Origin: Deltaproteobacteria bacterium
GTDB lineage: Bacteria > SAR324 > NAC60-12
DNA: 32,322 nt
NCBI GenBank assembly: GCA_002683785.1
Contig: NYUB01000026.1
Coordinates: forward strand, 1-32,322
Direction of reading: 5' to 3'
Shown: positions 17,843 through 25,876 of the stretch, piece after piece
Layout: every line of letters begins with the position of its first letter
Numbering within the stretch: the first letter of the stretch is position 1
Position numbers and translations under genes: made by a program
Notes under the pieces: generated by a model
The model's database searches: none
What the model was told of the DNA's origin: nothing
What the model saw: only the letters and a program-made list of their open reading frames with translations

Positions 17843-20587
17843 TTAATCGGCTGGTTCCAGAGTCCCTTCCGGAATTTGATCTCCAATGCTCGAAGGTGGA
17901 GACAGATTTAGATCTTTGAGTACTTTTTCGGTAACATTGTTATCCGTTTTTAGTTCTTCGTATCGTGTTCGTGCTCTGGTAGTAACACGAATCAGGTCTT
18001 TCTGAGATCTGATAATTGTGGGTCGGATGAAAAGCAAGAGATTGGTTTTATTCACCGAACTCGACTTTGTACCAAACATCCAACCAATTAGGGGAAGATC
18101 CCCAAATCCTGGTATTTTGCTTTCTGAGCGATTGCGTTTTTCATCAATCAACCCCCCAAGCACCACGATTTCATCATTTCCTGCAACTACTGACGTTTTC
18201 AACTCACGTTTATACGTTGTTATAGCCTGCTGAGTCAATACACTTTCTGTAGAAACCTGACTGGATTCCTGACTGATTTGGAGTCTGATACTGTCTGCAC
18301 CACTAATTTGAGGTTTTATGGTAATTTTTGTACCGACGTCTTTGAATTCAAATTGGGTCGTTGTCAGTTGATTGGCATCTGTCACCGTTTTGGTACCAAT
18401 GGGTATATTTGAGGAAACATTAAGCAATGCCTCCTCATTATTCATCATTAATACCTGTGGATTGGCCAGAATGTTTACATCGGTGTCACCTTTGGATGCA
18501 TTGATGAATGCTCCAAAAGAATAGTAATCTTTTCCACCAATACTGATGGTATTTGCATTCAAATAACCAAGATTCGCTCCACCGGATGCTGCCGCAGCAG
18601 ATGCTGTATCAAAACTTCCTCCAGTTGGAAATCCTCCTGTGATAACACGATTGTTATTTGACGCTCCCGCAGCTTTCCAATTGATTCCAAAATCTAGGCT
18701 TTTTGAAAGAGTTACTTCCATCACTAGAGCCTCGACATAGACTTGCATTCTTGGAACATCCAGTTCTGCGATAATTCGGTCCAGCGTTTCGAATGTGTCT
18801 GCCGGAGCAAAAATCAGTAGAGTATTCGTAGCTTCATCTGAACTGATTTGAATGTCTGATCCAGAATTCGATGCTTTTTGCCCTTCTTGAACAGCTCCTG
18901 GCTTAGGTTCCTCATCCTTACGTGCAACCTCCGTGATCTTACCTGTAACTTCCTTCAAAAGCTGGGCCATGTCTTTGGCGACAGCATGTTTGAGCTGATA
19001 AAGTTTAAAGTTGCTTTGCACTTTGCCGCTTTCCTGGAAGATATCGAGTTGTTTGATCAACCCGATGATCCTTTCGATTTCCAGGCGGTCGGCGATGATT
19101 ATCAAAGCATTCAGCCTAGTTTCCTCAATGATTTTGATCGGGCTTCCAGGGGTCGCCTGGCCTTCTCCTTTGCCTGCAACAATCCGATCGGAAAATATCT
19201 TTGACAACAAGGGGGCCATGCGCTTAGCAGAAGTATATTCCAACTGCACCAGCCTCAGTTGCGTTTCTCCTGAAATCGATTGGGGCACATCCAGTTTGTT
19301 CACCAGAATGAGCACCCTTTCTGTTTCCATCCGATCTGCAATGATAATCAGTGCATTCAGCCGCGATTCTGGAATGATCTTGACCGGGCTCCCTGCAGCA
19401 GCCTTTCCTTCTCCTTTTCCAGCAACGATTCGATCTGAAAAGATTTTTGAAAGTAGTGGGGCGATGATCTTTGCCGAGGAATGTTTGAGGGGATGCAATT
19501 TAACCTGCATGTCTCCGCGTGGAATGTCCACTTGATTCACCAGTTCAATGATTTGAGACGTGGTCACCGGATTGGCAATGATGACCAGAGCATTCAACGG
19601 AGCAAAGGGAACGATGTTGATGGATGCAGTTTTAGGAAAAACAGTTGTGATCAGCGGAACAATTTTTCCTGGTTCGGTGTAGCGTAACTCGTGAATGGTG
19701 GTGCTGGCTCCCTCCACCGGTACATCAACCTCTTCAATGAAATTAATGATGGTATTGGTAACTTCTTGGGTGGCAATGATGAACAGGGCATTCAGCCTAT
19801 TTTCGATCAGAAGCTTGAACTGGTAGGGTTTCCCCTTCAGGGTCAGATTGGCAAACAATTCGGATACGGTTTTGTGGATTTCAGCAACATTGTTGTGAAG
19901 AACTCTGTGAAAGGTCACGGTCTTTTCCAGTCCCTCTGGAAGAGGAACATCCAGAGCGTCGATGATTTCCACGATGCGTTCAATGTTTGCAGCATCATCA
20001 ATCACGATCAACACATCCAGTGGTTCATAGACGAGCATCACCCCTGTTTTAGAAAAGATCGGCTGCAAGGCGGCTTGAATCCGTTTGAGATCACTATGCC
20101 GGACAGGAATCAGACGCATCACATAATTTCCTCCTGAAGCACCTACCCCTTCCTCATCCGTGCTGATAGGAAGCCTCTTAAATCGTGCTTCTGCTGCTGG
20201 AATGATTTCCACCACGTTGCTTCCCTCCCTTCGGACCATCGCAAGTCCTTGGGTTTTAAGGATTTTTTTAAAGAAGAAAAATGCATCTTCCGCAGTGACC
20301 TGAAAATTTGGTGGAGCAGTGATCGACATCTGTCCACGCAGGATCTGCTCCTGATACACAAAAACTGTGTTGGTCCGCATCGAGATGATCTTGATGAATT
20401 CCTTGAGAACCAGATTCTGAGGAAGATTGATGGTGACTTTATCTTTCTTCCCTGCTGCTTCTACGTGTTGGGGTGCTAAGGGAACGATCAGCAACAACAG
20501 AAGCAACCAGCCATGGAGGGGCAATGGCCATTTTACGGAAAGACACCGAGATATGTTCAAAACAAATATAAAAGGTTTGTTTAACAA
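17843..20587 (-). CDS. gspD: Type II secretion secretin GspD with extra N-modules
   Basis: 914 residues; it forms the outer-membrane gate of type II secretion. A signal peptide (about 1-44) is followed by N0 (about 48-132). Then come six N1-type modules by my reading: about 156-215, 222-290, 296-356, 361-434, 442-516 and 525-615, each ending in a ...VDVP or ...LDVP-like strand. The secretin beta-domain (about 618-858) contains VYVEALVMEV, VNILANPQVLMMNNEEA, VGTKITIKPQIS, VVLGGLIDEKRNRSESKIPG and FGDLPLIGWMFG. Usual GspD has three such modules after N0. Modules 4 and 5 are about three-quarters identical, so one copy is recent. There is no AMIN domain, which argues against PilQ. No ATG exists near the N-terminus: the TTG at 20587 is used here, but a later TTG cannot be excluded. 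No other gsp gene is in the window. The ispD stop lies 12 bp upstream. Confidence 0.93.
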   Translation of the reverse strand: MLNKPFIFVLNISRCLSVKWPLPLHGWLLLLLLIVPLAPQHVEAAGKKDKVTINLPQNLVLKEFIKIISMRTNTVFVYQEQILRGQMSITAPPNFQVTAEDAFFFFKKILKTQGLAMVRREGSNVVEIIPAAEARFKRLPISTDEEGVGASGGNYVMRLIPVRHSDLKRIQAALQPIFSKTGVMLVYEPLDVLIVIDDAANIERIVEIIDALDVPLPEGLEKTVTFHRVLHNNVAEIHKTVSELFANLTLKGKPYQFKLLIENRLNALFIIATQEVTNTIINFIEEVDVPVEGASTTIHELRYTEPGKIVPLITTVFPKTASINIVPFAPLNALVIIANPVTTSQIIELVNQVDIPRGDMQVKLHPLKHSSAKIIAPLLSKIFSDRIVAGKGEGKAAAGSPVKIIPESRLNALIIIADRMETERVLILVNKLDVPQSISGETQLRLVQLEYTSAKRMAPLLSKIFSDRIVAGKGEGQATPGSPIKIIEETRLNALIIIADRLEIERIIGLIKQLDIFQESGKVQSNFKLYQLKHAVAKDMAQLLKEVTGKITEVARKDEEPKPGAVQEGQKASNSGSDIQISSDEATNTLLIFAPADTFETLDRIIAELDVPRMQVYVEALVMEVTLSKSLDFGINWKAAGASNNNRVITGGFPTGGSFDTASAAAASGGANLGYLNANTISIGGKDYYSFGAFINASKGDTDVNILANPQVLMMNNEEALLNVSSNIPIGTKTVTDANQLTTTQFEFKDVGTKITIKPQISGADSIRLQISQESSQVSTESVLTQQAITTYKRELKTSVVAGNDEIVVLGGLIDEKRNRSESKIPGFGDLPLIGWMFGTKSSSVNKTNLLLFIRPTIIRSQKDLIRVTTRARTRYEELKTDNNVTEKVLKDLNLSPPSSIGDQIPEGTLEPAD
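19043..19231 (-). repeat. Internal duplication in gspD, copy B (module 5)
   Basis: Encodes residues 453-515 (from SAKRMAPLLSKIFSDRIVAG to IKQLD). It is ungapped against copy A at 19289-19477. I count 47 of 63 residues identical, with the loop SDRIVAGKGEG preserved exactly. Confidence 0.85.
19289..19477 (-). repeat. Internal duplication in gspD, copy A (module 4)
   Basis: Encodes residues 371-433 (from SAKIIAPLLSKIFSDRIVAG to VNKLD), 82 residues upstream of copy B. The other N-modules of the protein are far less alike, which points to a comparatively recent tandem copy. Confidence 0.85.
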
Positions 20588-20599
20588 GAGACCATCACT

Positions 20600-21391
20600 T
20601 CATGCAGATTGAAATTTCCACCGAGCCCAGGCCAAATCTTCGGAGGTCGTGATTTTCAAGTTTCCCGCCTCTCCCGGAACAGGATGGATTGATTTGCCGG
20701 TTTTTTCTAGTAGGGACGCATCATCCGTAACTTCCCAGTTTTCTTTTTGTGATTTTAATGATGCTTTCCAAAGATCCTCAAAGCGGAAACCCTGCGGAGT
20801 CTGTACGGCATAAAGCTCACTTCGGTCCAAAAGTTCACATGTTAAATCAGCTTCACTGAATGACCTCTGCCATGATTCCATGACCCCATTGGTTGCTCCT
20901 TCTCTAGGCAAGATTTTTCGCACCGTATCCTGAAGGGGGATGACTGGAACCGCCGAACCCTTTTCGCGGCAACCCTTAAGGACACGTTCAATCAGCTCTT
21001 CTGTACAGAATATCCTTGCTCCATCATGAATCAGAACCATATCAGGAGGTTCATCATTTTGATCGATTTGTTCCAGTGCTTTATGAACCGAATCCTGTCT
21101 TCTCTTCCCTCCTTCCACAAGAACCAATCCCTCCTGCTCCTGCAAAGGTTCGAGTACCGGTCGGTCTGAACTGGAAACTACAAGAAAAACAGTTCTGATT
21201 CCTGGAAATTGCCGGAAGGCTTTCAGTCCATATTCCAGAAGTGTCAGGCCTTTTGTTTCACTTGATATTCTCTCTGGAGAATTTTCAACAACCTCTTTTT
21301 CTTCCTGCAGATTCAACAATAGTTTGTTACGCCCCGCTCCCATGCGTTTCCCACTGCCGGCAGCGGCAATGACAACATCGACCGTAAACAC
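20600..21391 (-). CDS. ispD: 2-C-methyl-D-erythritol 4-phosphate cytidylyltransferase
   Basis: The third enzyme of the MEP isoprenoid pathway: MEP plus CTP gives CDP-ME. The N-terminal VIAAAGSGKRMG is the CTP-binding loop with its catalytic Arg/Lys. VEGGKRRQDSVHKAL, VLIHDGARIF, VPVIPLQDTVRKI, YAVQTPQGFRFEDL and EVTDDASLLEKTGKSIHPVP are all family motifs. About 20 residues (EEKEVVENSPERIS region) are inserted after KLLLNL, where the family is normally short. Start: a GTG at 21391 gives MFTVDVVIAAAG, which fits the family; a TTG at 21415 would add eight residues. No ATG is available. It is first in the operon with gspD and scpA. ispF, often its neighbour, is absent. Confidence 0.94.
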   Translation of the reverse strand: MFTVDVVIAAAGSGKRMGAGRNKLLLNLQEEKEVVENSPERISSETKGLTLLEYGLKAFRQFPGIRTVFLVVSSSDRPVLEPLQEQEGLVLVEGGKRRQDSVHKALEQIDQNDEPPDMVLIHDGARIFCTEELIERVLKGCREKGSAVPVIPLQDTVRKILPREGATNGVMESWQRSFSEADLTCELLDRSELYAVQTPQGFRFEDLWKASLKSQKENWEVTDDASLLEKTGKSIHPVPGEAGNLKITTSEDLAWARWKFQSA

Positions 21392-21866
21392 CTTGCTGGA
21401 TCTCAAGGAACACAAAGTTTAAATTTTTCGAATAAGGAACCCTTTAGCAAATTCCCTGTTTTCCAAGTTCTTAACGAATCTGCTATCGTTTTCCAAGCCT
21501 GCTGATCCTTTGAGCATTGTTTCGATGTCGAAATGGGATCTATCTGTTTTTTTCCAAATACTCTTGCCTTCAAAAAGAAATCAACATAGATGAAAAGACT
21601 TAACAAAGTCCAGTTAAATCAATGCATTCTGCCGAAAATCATAGGAGTATTTTGGATAACAGGCTTGTCATTTAAATGCTTCAAATTAGACTGCGTATTT
21701 TAGGTTTAAATAAAATCGATTTCCAAAATAAGAATTTTTTAGGAGTGATTTCCTTTTCAAATTTGTAAAATCAGGATTGGTTTAAAAGCACCGTATCTGA
21801 ATTCTAATGGATTATGGGAATAATTTCTTTTCAGCAACTTTTTGAAACCAGCACCAGTATTTGACA
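21392..21866. other. Divergent intergenic region between ispD and the acyl-CoA operon
   Basis: About 475 bp, AT-rich, and expected to carry promoters for both directions. It contains TTTCGATGTCGAAA at 21520-21533, a 6+6 palindrome around a TG centre and a possible operator. A minus-strand frame (21403-21606, 67 codons, TTG start, no Shine-Dalgarno sequence) is not called. No RNA gene is seen. Confidence 0.5.
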
Positions 21867-22748
21867 ATGAGCAGTAAAACAGCATTCATCGGTTTGGGAG
21901 TGATGGGTTATCCCATGGCAGGGCATCTGAAAAAAGCAGGACATCAGGTAACTATATATAATAGAACAGCCTCCAAGGCTGAGCAATGGGTTCAGGAATA
22001 TGGAGGGATGAAAGCATCCACTCCAGCGGATGCCGCAAAAGAGGCCGATTTCGTCATGGCTTGTGTGGGGAATGATGATGATCTTCGTGAAATTACTTGT
22101 GGAACGAATGGAGCCTTTTCAGGAATGAGTCAAGGTTCGGTGTTCATTGACCATACCACTGTTTCCGCAAAGGTCACTCGGGAACTGTCTGAAAATGCTG
22201 CTGAACAGGGATTTTCATTTCTTGATGCACCCATTTCTGGAGGACAGGCGGGCGCAGAGAACGGGATGCTGACGGTCATGGTCGGAGGTGATCCAGCAGC
22301 CTTTGAACGGGCTCAACCCGTGATGGACGCCTACTCCAGAATGATCAAACTTCTCGGTCCATCCGGTTATGGGCAAATGACAAAGATGGTGAACCAGATC
22401 TGTATTGCAGGATTGGTCCAGGGTTTGTCGGAAGGAATCCACTTCGCAAAGGCCGTAGGGCTCGATGTGGAGGCTGTGATTGAAACGATTTCAAAAGGTG
22501 CCGCGCAATCTTGGCAGATGGAAAACCGTTACAAAACCATGAACGAAGGAGAATACAATCATGGGTTCGCGGTAGACTGGATGCGCAAGGATCTGGGCAT
22601 TACCCTGGAAGAAGCACGATCCAACGGAGCGCATCTTCCGGTGACCGCTTTGGTGGATCAGTTTTATTCTGAAATCCAGGCGATGGGAGGCAGACGCTGG
22701 GATACTTCCAGTCTGCTGGTCCGGTTGGAAGACCGCAGGGAAAAATAA
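21867..22748 (+). CDS. 3-hydroxyisobutyrate dehydrogenase-family NAD(P) oxidoreductase
   Basis: 293 residues. The Rossmann N-domain has FIGLGVMGYPMAGHLKKAGH (GxGxMG) and VTIYNRTASKAE. The substrate loop is FLDAPISGGQAGAENGMLTV, with DAPISGG typical of beta-hydroxyacid dehydrogenases, and the catalytic Lys lies in GQMTKMVNQI (about residue 170). The C-terminal helical domain follows. The family oxidises 3-hydroxyisobutyrate, tartronate semialdehyde, gamma-hydroxybutyrate or related 3-hydroxy acids; the exact substrate cannot be read. The start is the ATG at 21867; a TTG six bases earlier is in frame. It is first in a six-gene operon, 27 bp before an aldehyde dehydrogenase that could oxidise its semialdehyde product. 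Confidence 0.92.
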   Translation: MSSKTAFIGLGVMGYPMAGHLKKAGHQVTIYNRTASKAEQWVQEYGGMKASTPADAAKEADFVMACVGNDDDLREITCGTNGAFSGMSQGSVFIDHTTVSAKVTRELSENAAEQGFSFLDAPISGGQAGAENGMLTVMVGGDPAAFERAQPVMDAYSRMIKLLGPSGYGQMTKMVNQICIAGLVQGLSEGIHFAKAVGLDVEAVIETISKGAAQSWQMENRYKTMNEGEYNHGFAVDWMRKDLGITLEEARSNGAHLPVTALVDQFYSEIQAMGGRRWDTSSLLVRLEDRREK

Positions 22749-22775
22749 AAACCCTCAAAAATAAGGAATCCTGGA

Positions 22776-24212
22776 TTGGAAGGAAAAGTTCTGATAGACG
22801 GAAAATGGCAAAATCCTGAATCTGGGGATTGCCTTTCTGTGACAGATCCCAGTGACGGAACAGAATTCTCGAAAATTGCTCGAGGCAAAGCCGAAGATGT
22901 GGAAAAAGCAGTCAAATCTGCTCAAGCGGCTTTAGACGGAGAGTGGGGCCGGATGATCCCTGTGGAACGGGGAAGGCTTCTCCACGCATTGGGCCAGCAG
23001 ATTTTGGAACATGAAGAGGAACTGGCAGAGCTCGAATCGAGGGATGTCGGCAAACCTCTACGCCAGTCACGGATTGATGTCCGGGCCTGTGCCAGATATT
23101 TCGAGTTTTATGCCGGAGCAGTGGACAAGATCCATGGTCAGACCATTCCCTACCTCGAAGGTTATACCGTTCTTACCCTGAGGGAGCCACATGGAGTGAC
23201 AGGACATATCATCCCTTGGAATTATCCGATGCAGATCATTGGACGTACCATCGGCGGGGCCCTGACCATGGGCAATGCCTGCGTGCTCAAACCGGGTGAA
23301 GAAGCTTCCCTGACATCCTTGAAAATCGGAGAATTGAGCCAAAAAGCAGGATTTCCTGCAGGGGTCTTCAACATCGTTCCGGGTTTGGGTGAAGAAGCCG
23401 GTGAAGCCCTTTTAAAAAACCCAGGGGTGGACCACTATTCTTTTACCGGTTCCACGGAGATCGGGATAAAGGTCCAGAAGGAAGCAGCACAGCGTGCAGT
23501 ACCCGTCACCCTGGAATTGGGAGGAAAATCCCCCCAGTTGGTTTTTGCCGATGCTGATCTGGAAAAAGCCCTCCCCTTTCTGGTCAATGCAGCCATTCAG
23601 AATGCAGGGCAAACGTGTTCCGCCGCAACCCGGGTGCTCATTGAAAAACCAGTTTTCGAGGAACTCTCTGAAAAACTGGCCAAGGCCATCAAAGCGCTTC
23701 GTGCTGGTCCCGCATTACACGATCTCGAATGCGGTCCTTTGATCAGCAAAACTCAGAAAGAAAGGGTGGAGGGATTTCTTCAGAGAGCTCGTCAGGATGG
23801 GATTGAATTCCTTGCGGAAGGAAGCATCGTCGAAGATGCGCCTGAAGGAGGGAACTATCTGGCCCCCTGCATGGTCGGAAGTGTGCCCCCCCGACACAGT
23901 CTGGCCCAGGAAGAAGTGTTTGGACCACTTCTGGTCACCATGCCTTTCGAAGGAGAGGAGGAAGCCATTGAACTCGCGAACAGCACGGTTTACGGTTTGG
24001 TCTCAGGGGTCTGGGCCCGGGATGGAGGTCGTCAACTGAGGGTTGCCAAGAGACTTAAATCCGGTCAGGTCTTCATCAACAATTACGGTGCCGGAGGAGG
24101 GGTAGAGCTTCCCTTCGGAGGAGTTAAATTAAGCGGGCACGGACGTGAAAAAGGGTTCGAAGCACTTTATGGTTTTTCAGTCACGAAAACCATAGCCATT
24201 CATCATGGATGA
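22776..24212 (+). CDS. NAD(P)-dependent aldehyde dehydrogenase
   Basis: 478 residues, full ALDH superfamily length. VTGHIIPWNYPMQII and VLKPGEEASLTSLKIGEL form the cofactor site, FTGSTEIG the Rossmann turn, and LELGGKSPQLVF carries the general-base Glu. QNAGQTCSAATRVL holds the catalytic Cys, and EEVFGPLLVTMPF is also present. It resembles betaine-aldehyde/generic substrate ALDHs rather than CoA-acylating ones. The start codon is TTG, with AAGGA eight bases upstream. Its stop overlaps the SDR start (ATGA), so the two are translationally coupled. Context suggests it turns an aldehyde made by the upstream dehydrogenase, or by the SDR, into an acid. The true substrate is unknown. Confidence 0.94.
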   Translation: MEGKVLIDGKWQNPESGDCLSVTDPSDGTEFSKIARGKAEDVEKAVKSAQAALDGEWGRMIPVERGRLLHALGQQILEHEEELAELESRDVGKPLRQSRIDVRACARYFEFYAGAVDKIHGQTIPYLEGYTVLTLREPHGVTGHIIPWNYPMQIIGRTIGGALTMGNACVLKPGEEASLTSLKIGELSQKAGFPAGVFNIVPGLGEEAGEALLKNPGVDHYSFTGSTEIGIKVQKEAAQRAVPVTLELGGKSPQLVFADADLEKALPFLVNAAIQNAGQTCSAATRVLIEKPVFEELSEKLAKAIKALRAGPALHDLECGPLISKTQKERVEGFLQRARQDGIEFLAEGSIVEDAPEGGNYLAPCMVGSVPPRHSLAQEEVFGPLLVTMPFEGEEEAIELANSTVYGLVSGVWARDGGRQLRVAKRLKSGQVFINNYGAGGGVELPFGGVKLSGHGREKGFEALYGFSVTKTIAIHHG

Positions 24213-24961
24213 ACATGAGACTCAAAGATAAAACAGCAATTGTCACCGGTGCCGGGTCAGGTTTTGGTCGGGGCATCGCAACCCGGTTTGCCCTTGAGGG
24301 TGCAAGAGTGGGAGTCATTGACATCAATCATGATTCCGCTGTGCAGGTGGCAAATGAAATTGGAGAATCCGCATTTGCCATGGAAGCGGATGTCAGCAGC
24401 GATGAAGATGTTTCTCAGATGGTTCAGCAGAGTTTGTATCGTTTCGGAAAATTAGACATTCTGGTGAATAATGCTGGGACAACTCATCGTAACCGTCCGA
24501 TGACTGAGGTAACCGAGGAAGAGTACGAACGTATTTTTTCGGTCAACGTCAAATCAGTTTTTCTGAGTGCAAGACATGTGGTTCCGTTGATGAAAAAACA
24601 GGGTTACGGGGTGATCCTGAATGTGGCCTCGACTGCCGGAGTCAGACCCCGGCCAGGGCTGGTCTGGTATAATACATCCAAAGGCGCAATGATGACCGCA
24701 ACGAAAGCGATGGCCATTGAATTGGCTCCGGATAAAATCCGTGTCAATGCCATCAATCCAGTGGCCGGTGAAACGGGGATGCTTCACCTTTTTATGGGAG
24801 AAGATACTCCCGAAAAACGTGCACAGTTTATCTCAACCATTCCCTTGGGGAGACTCAGCCTTCCTAAAGACATGGCAAATGCGGCACTTTTTCTTTGTTC
24901 GGAGGAAGCAGAAATGATTACGGGTCTTTGTATGGAAGTCGATGGAGGTCGCTGTATTTAA
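24209..24961 (+). CDS. Short-chain dehydrogenase/reductase (classical SDR)
   Basis: 250 residues. TGAGSGFGRG (about 14-23) is the dinucleotide loop and VIDINHDSA follows beta-2, where Asp favours NAD(H). DILVNNAGTT, NVASTAGV with the catalytic Ser, YNTSKG with Tyr and Lys, and the C-terminal ITGLCMEVDGGRCI complete a normal FabG-like SDR. It oxidises or reduces a hydroxyl/keto group, perhaps a 3-hydroxyacyl-CoA given the two hydratases downstream. ATG at 24209 overlaps the aldehyde dehydrogenase stop by 4 bp; a second ATG two codons later is an alternative. After a 45-bp gap the MaoC genes follow. Confidence 0.94.
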   Translation: MNMRLKDKTAIVTGAGSGFGRGIATRFALEGARVGVIDINHDSAVQVANEIGESAFAMEADVSSDEDVSQMVQQSLYRFGKLDILVNNAGTTHRNRPMTEVTEEEYERIFSVNVKSVFLSARHVVPLMKKQGYGVILNVASTAGVRPRPGLVWYNTSKGAMMTATKAMAIELAPDKIRVNAINPVAGETGMLHLFMGEDTPEKRAQFISTIPLGRLSLPKDMANAALFLCSEEAEMITGLCMEVDGGRCI

Positions 24962-25006
24962 TAACAATCCAATTATTACTAATTTTTTGCGTAAATGGGT
25001 TAAAGA

Positions 25007-25447
25007 ATGATTGATAAAAAACTGATTGGTTATGAGTTTAAAACTGTGACCTTACCTGTGGAAGAAGGTCGATTGCGTTTTGTTGCTAAGGCGATTGGAG
25101 AAAAGAATCCTATCTACAGTGATCTTAAAGCGGCTAAGTCAGCAGGTCATCCTACCCTGCCAGCGCCACCGACTTTTGTATTCATGCTAGAAGTTGATGC
25201 AGTGGATCTTCAGGATTTGGTCCAACTGTTTGGTTGTAACTTGGGACAACTCCTCCATGGTGAACAAGGTTTTGTCTACCATGCTGCAGTTTATGCCGGA
25301 GACAGAATTAGCGTTAAAAAAAAGGTGGTGGACATTTATGACAAGAAAAACGGCAAGCTTGAATTCATCCTCACCAAAAATGATTTCATCAATCAGGACG
25401 GGGTCAAAGTTGCAGAAACAACAACTAACTACGTCATCAGGAATTGA
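25007..25447 (+). CDS. MaoC N-terminal-type (FAS1-like) hydratase/dehydratase subunit
   Basis: 146 residues, one hotdog fold of the MaoC_dehydrat_N class. ARFVAKAIGEKNPIY-like text appears as RFVAKAIGEKNPIYSDLKAA, followed by APPTFVFMLEVDA, LLHGEQGFVYHAAVYAGDRI and FILTKNDFINQDGVKVAETT. In two-subunit R-specific enoyl-CoA hydratases this half pairs with a second hotdog subunit that carries the catalytic Asp/His. The next gene, 9 bp downstream, is that kind of protein, so a heteromer is likely. The hydratase residues themselves are not apparent here. Confidence 0.88.
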   Translation: MIDKKLIGYEFKTVTLPVEEGRLRFVAKAIGEKNPIYSDLKAAKSAGHPTLPAPPTFVFMLEVDAVDLQDLVQLFGCNLGQLLHGEQGFVYHAAVYAGDRISVKKKVVDIYDKKNGKLEFILTKNDFINQDGVKVAETTTNYVIRN

Positions 25448-25456
25448 AAGGGATTC

Positions 25457-25873
25457 ATGTCAAAACCATCTTATGCATCTGTTCAGGTTGGGGACGAAAT
25501 TCCATCACTTTCCACCGAACCGATTACCCGTCATACTCTGGCTCTCTATTGTGGGGCTTCTGGAGATCACAATCCCATCCATGTAGACATTGATTATGCT
25601 AAGGAATCGGGACTGGATGATGTGATCGCTCATGGGATGCTTTCAATGGCCTACCTCGGCAGACTGGTCACCAACTGGGTTTCTCAGGAATCTGTTCGGG
25701 AACTAAAAACCCGATTCACCGCGATGACCCTCGTGGGTGATACCGTCACCTGTCGTGGAAAAATTACGGAAAAATTCACTGAATCCGGAGAAAACCGTGT
25801 CCGCCTGGAACTCACCGCTGAAACCCCACGAGAACAGTCCCTGGTTGGTGAGGCCGTCATTGCACTGGATTGA
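25457..25873 (+). CDS. MaoC-like (R)-enoyl-CoA hydratase/dehydratase, catalytic subunit
   Basis: 138 residues. The hydratase motif YCGASGDHNPIHVDIDYAKE (about 32-51) contains the Asp and His of the active site. IAHGMLSMAYLGRLV and ELKTRFTAMTLVGDTVTCRG complete the MaoC hotdog. It adds water to a trans-2-enoyl-CoA or removes it from a 3-hydroxyacyl-CoA, probably together with the preceding subunit. AAAGGG precedes the ATG, and the gene ends 3 bp before the racemase-like gene. Confidence 0.92.
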   Translation: MSKPSYASVQVGDEIPSLSTEPITRHTLALYCGASGDHNPIHVDIDYAKESGLDDVIAHGMLSMAYLGRLVTNWVSQESVRELKTRFTAMTLVGDTVTCRGKITEKFTESGENRVRLELTAETPREQSLVGEAVIALD

Positions 25874-25876
25874 ACG

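Noticed and set aside
18018-20137. Several plus-strand frames of 70-170 codons opposite gspD
   Set aside because: All are antisense shadows of the secretin gene with no homology signal of their own.
21403-21606. 67-codon minus frame upstream of ispD
   Set aside because: TTG start, no Shine-Dalgarno sequence, low-complexity content, and it occupies the expected promoter region of ispD.
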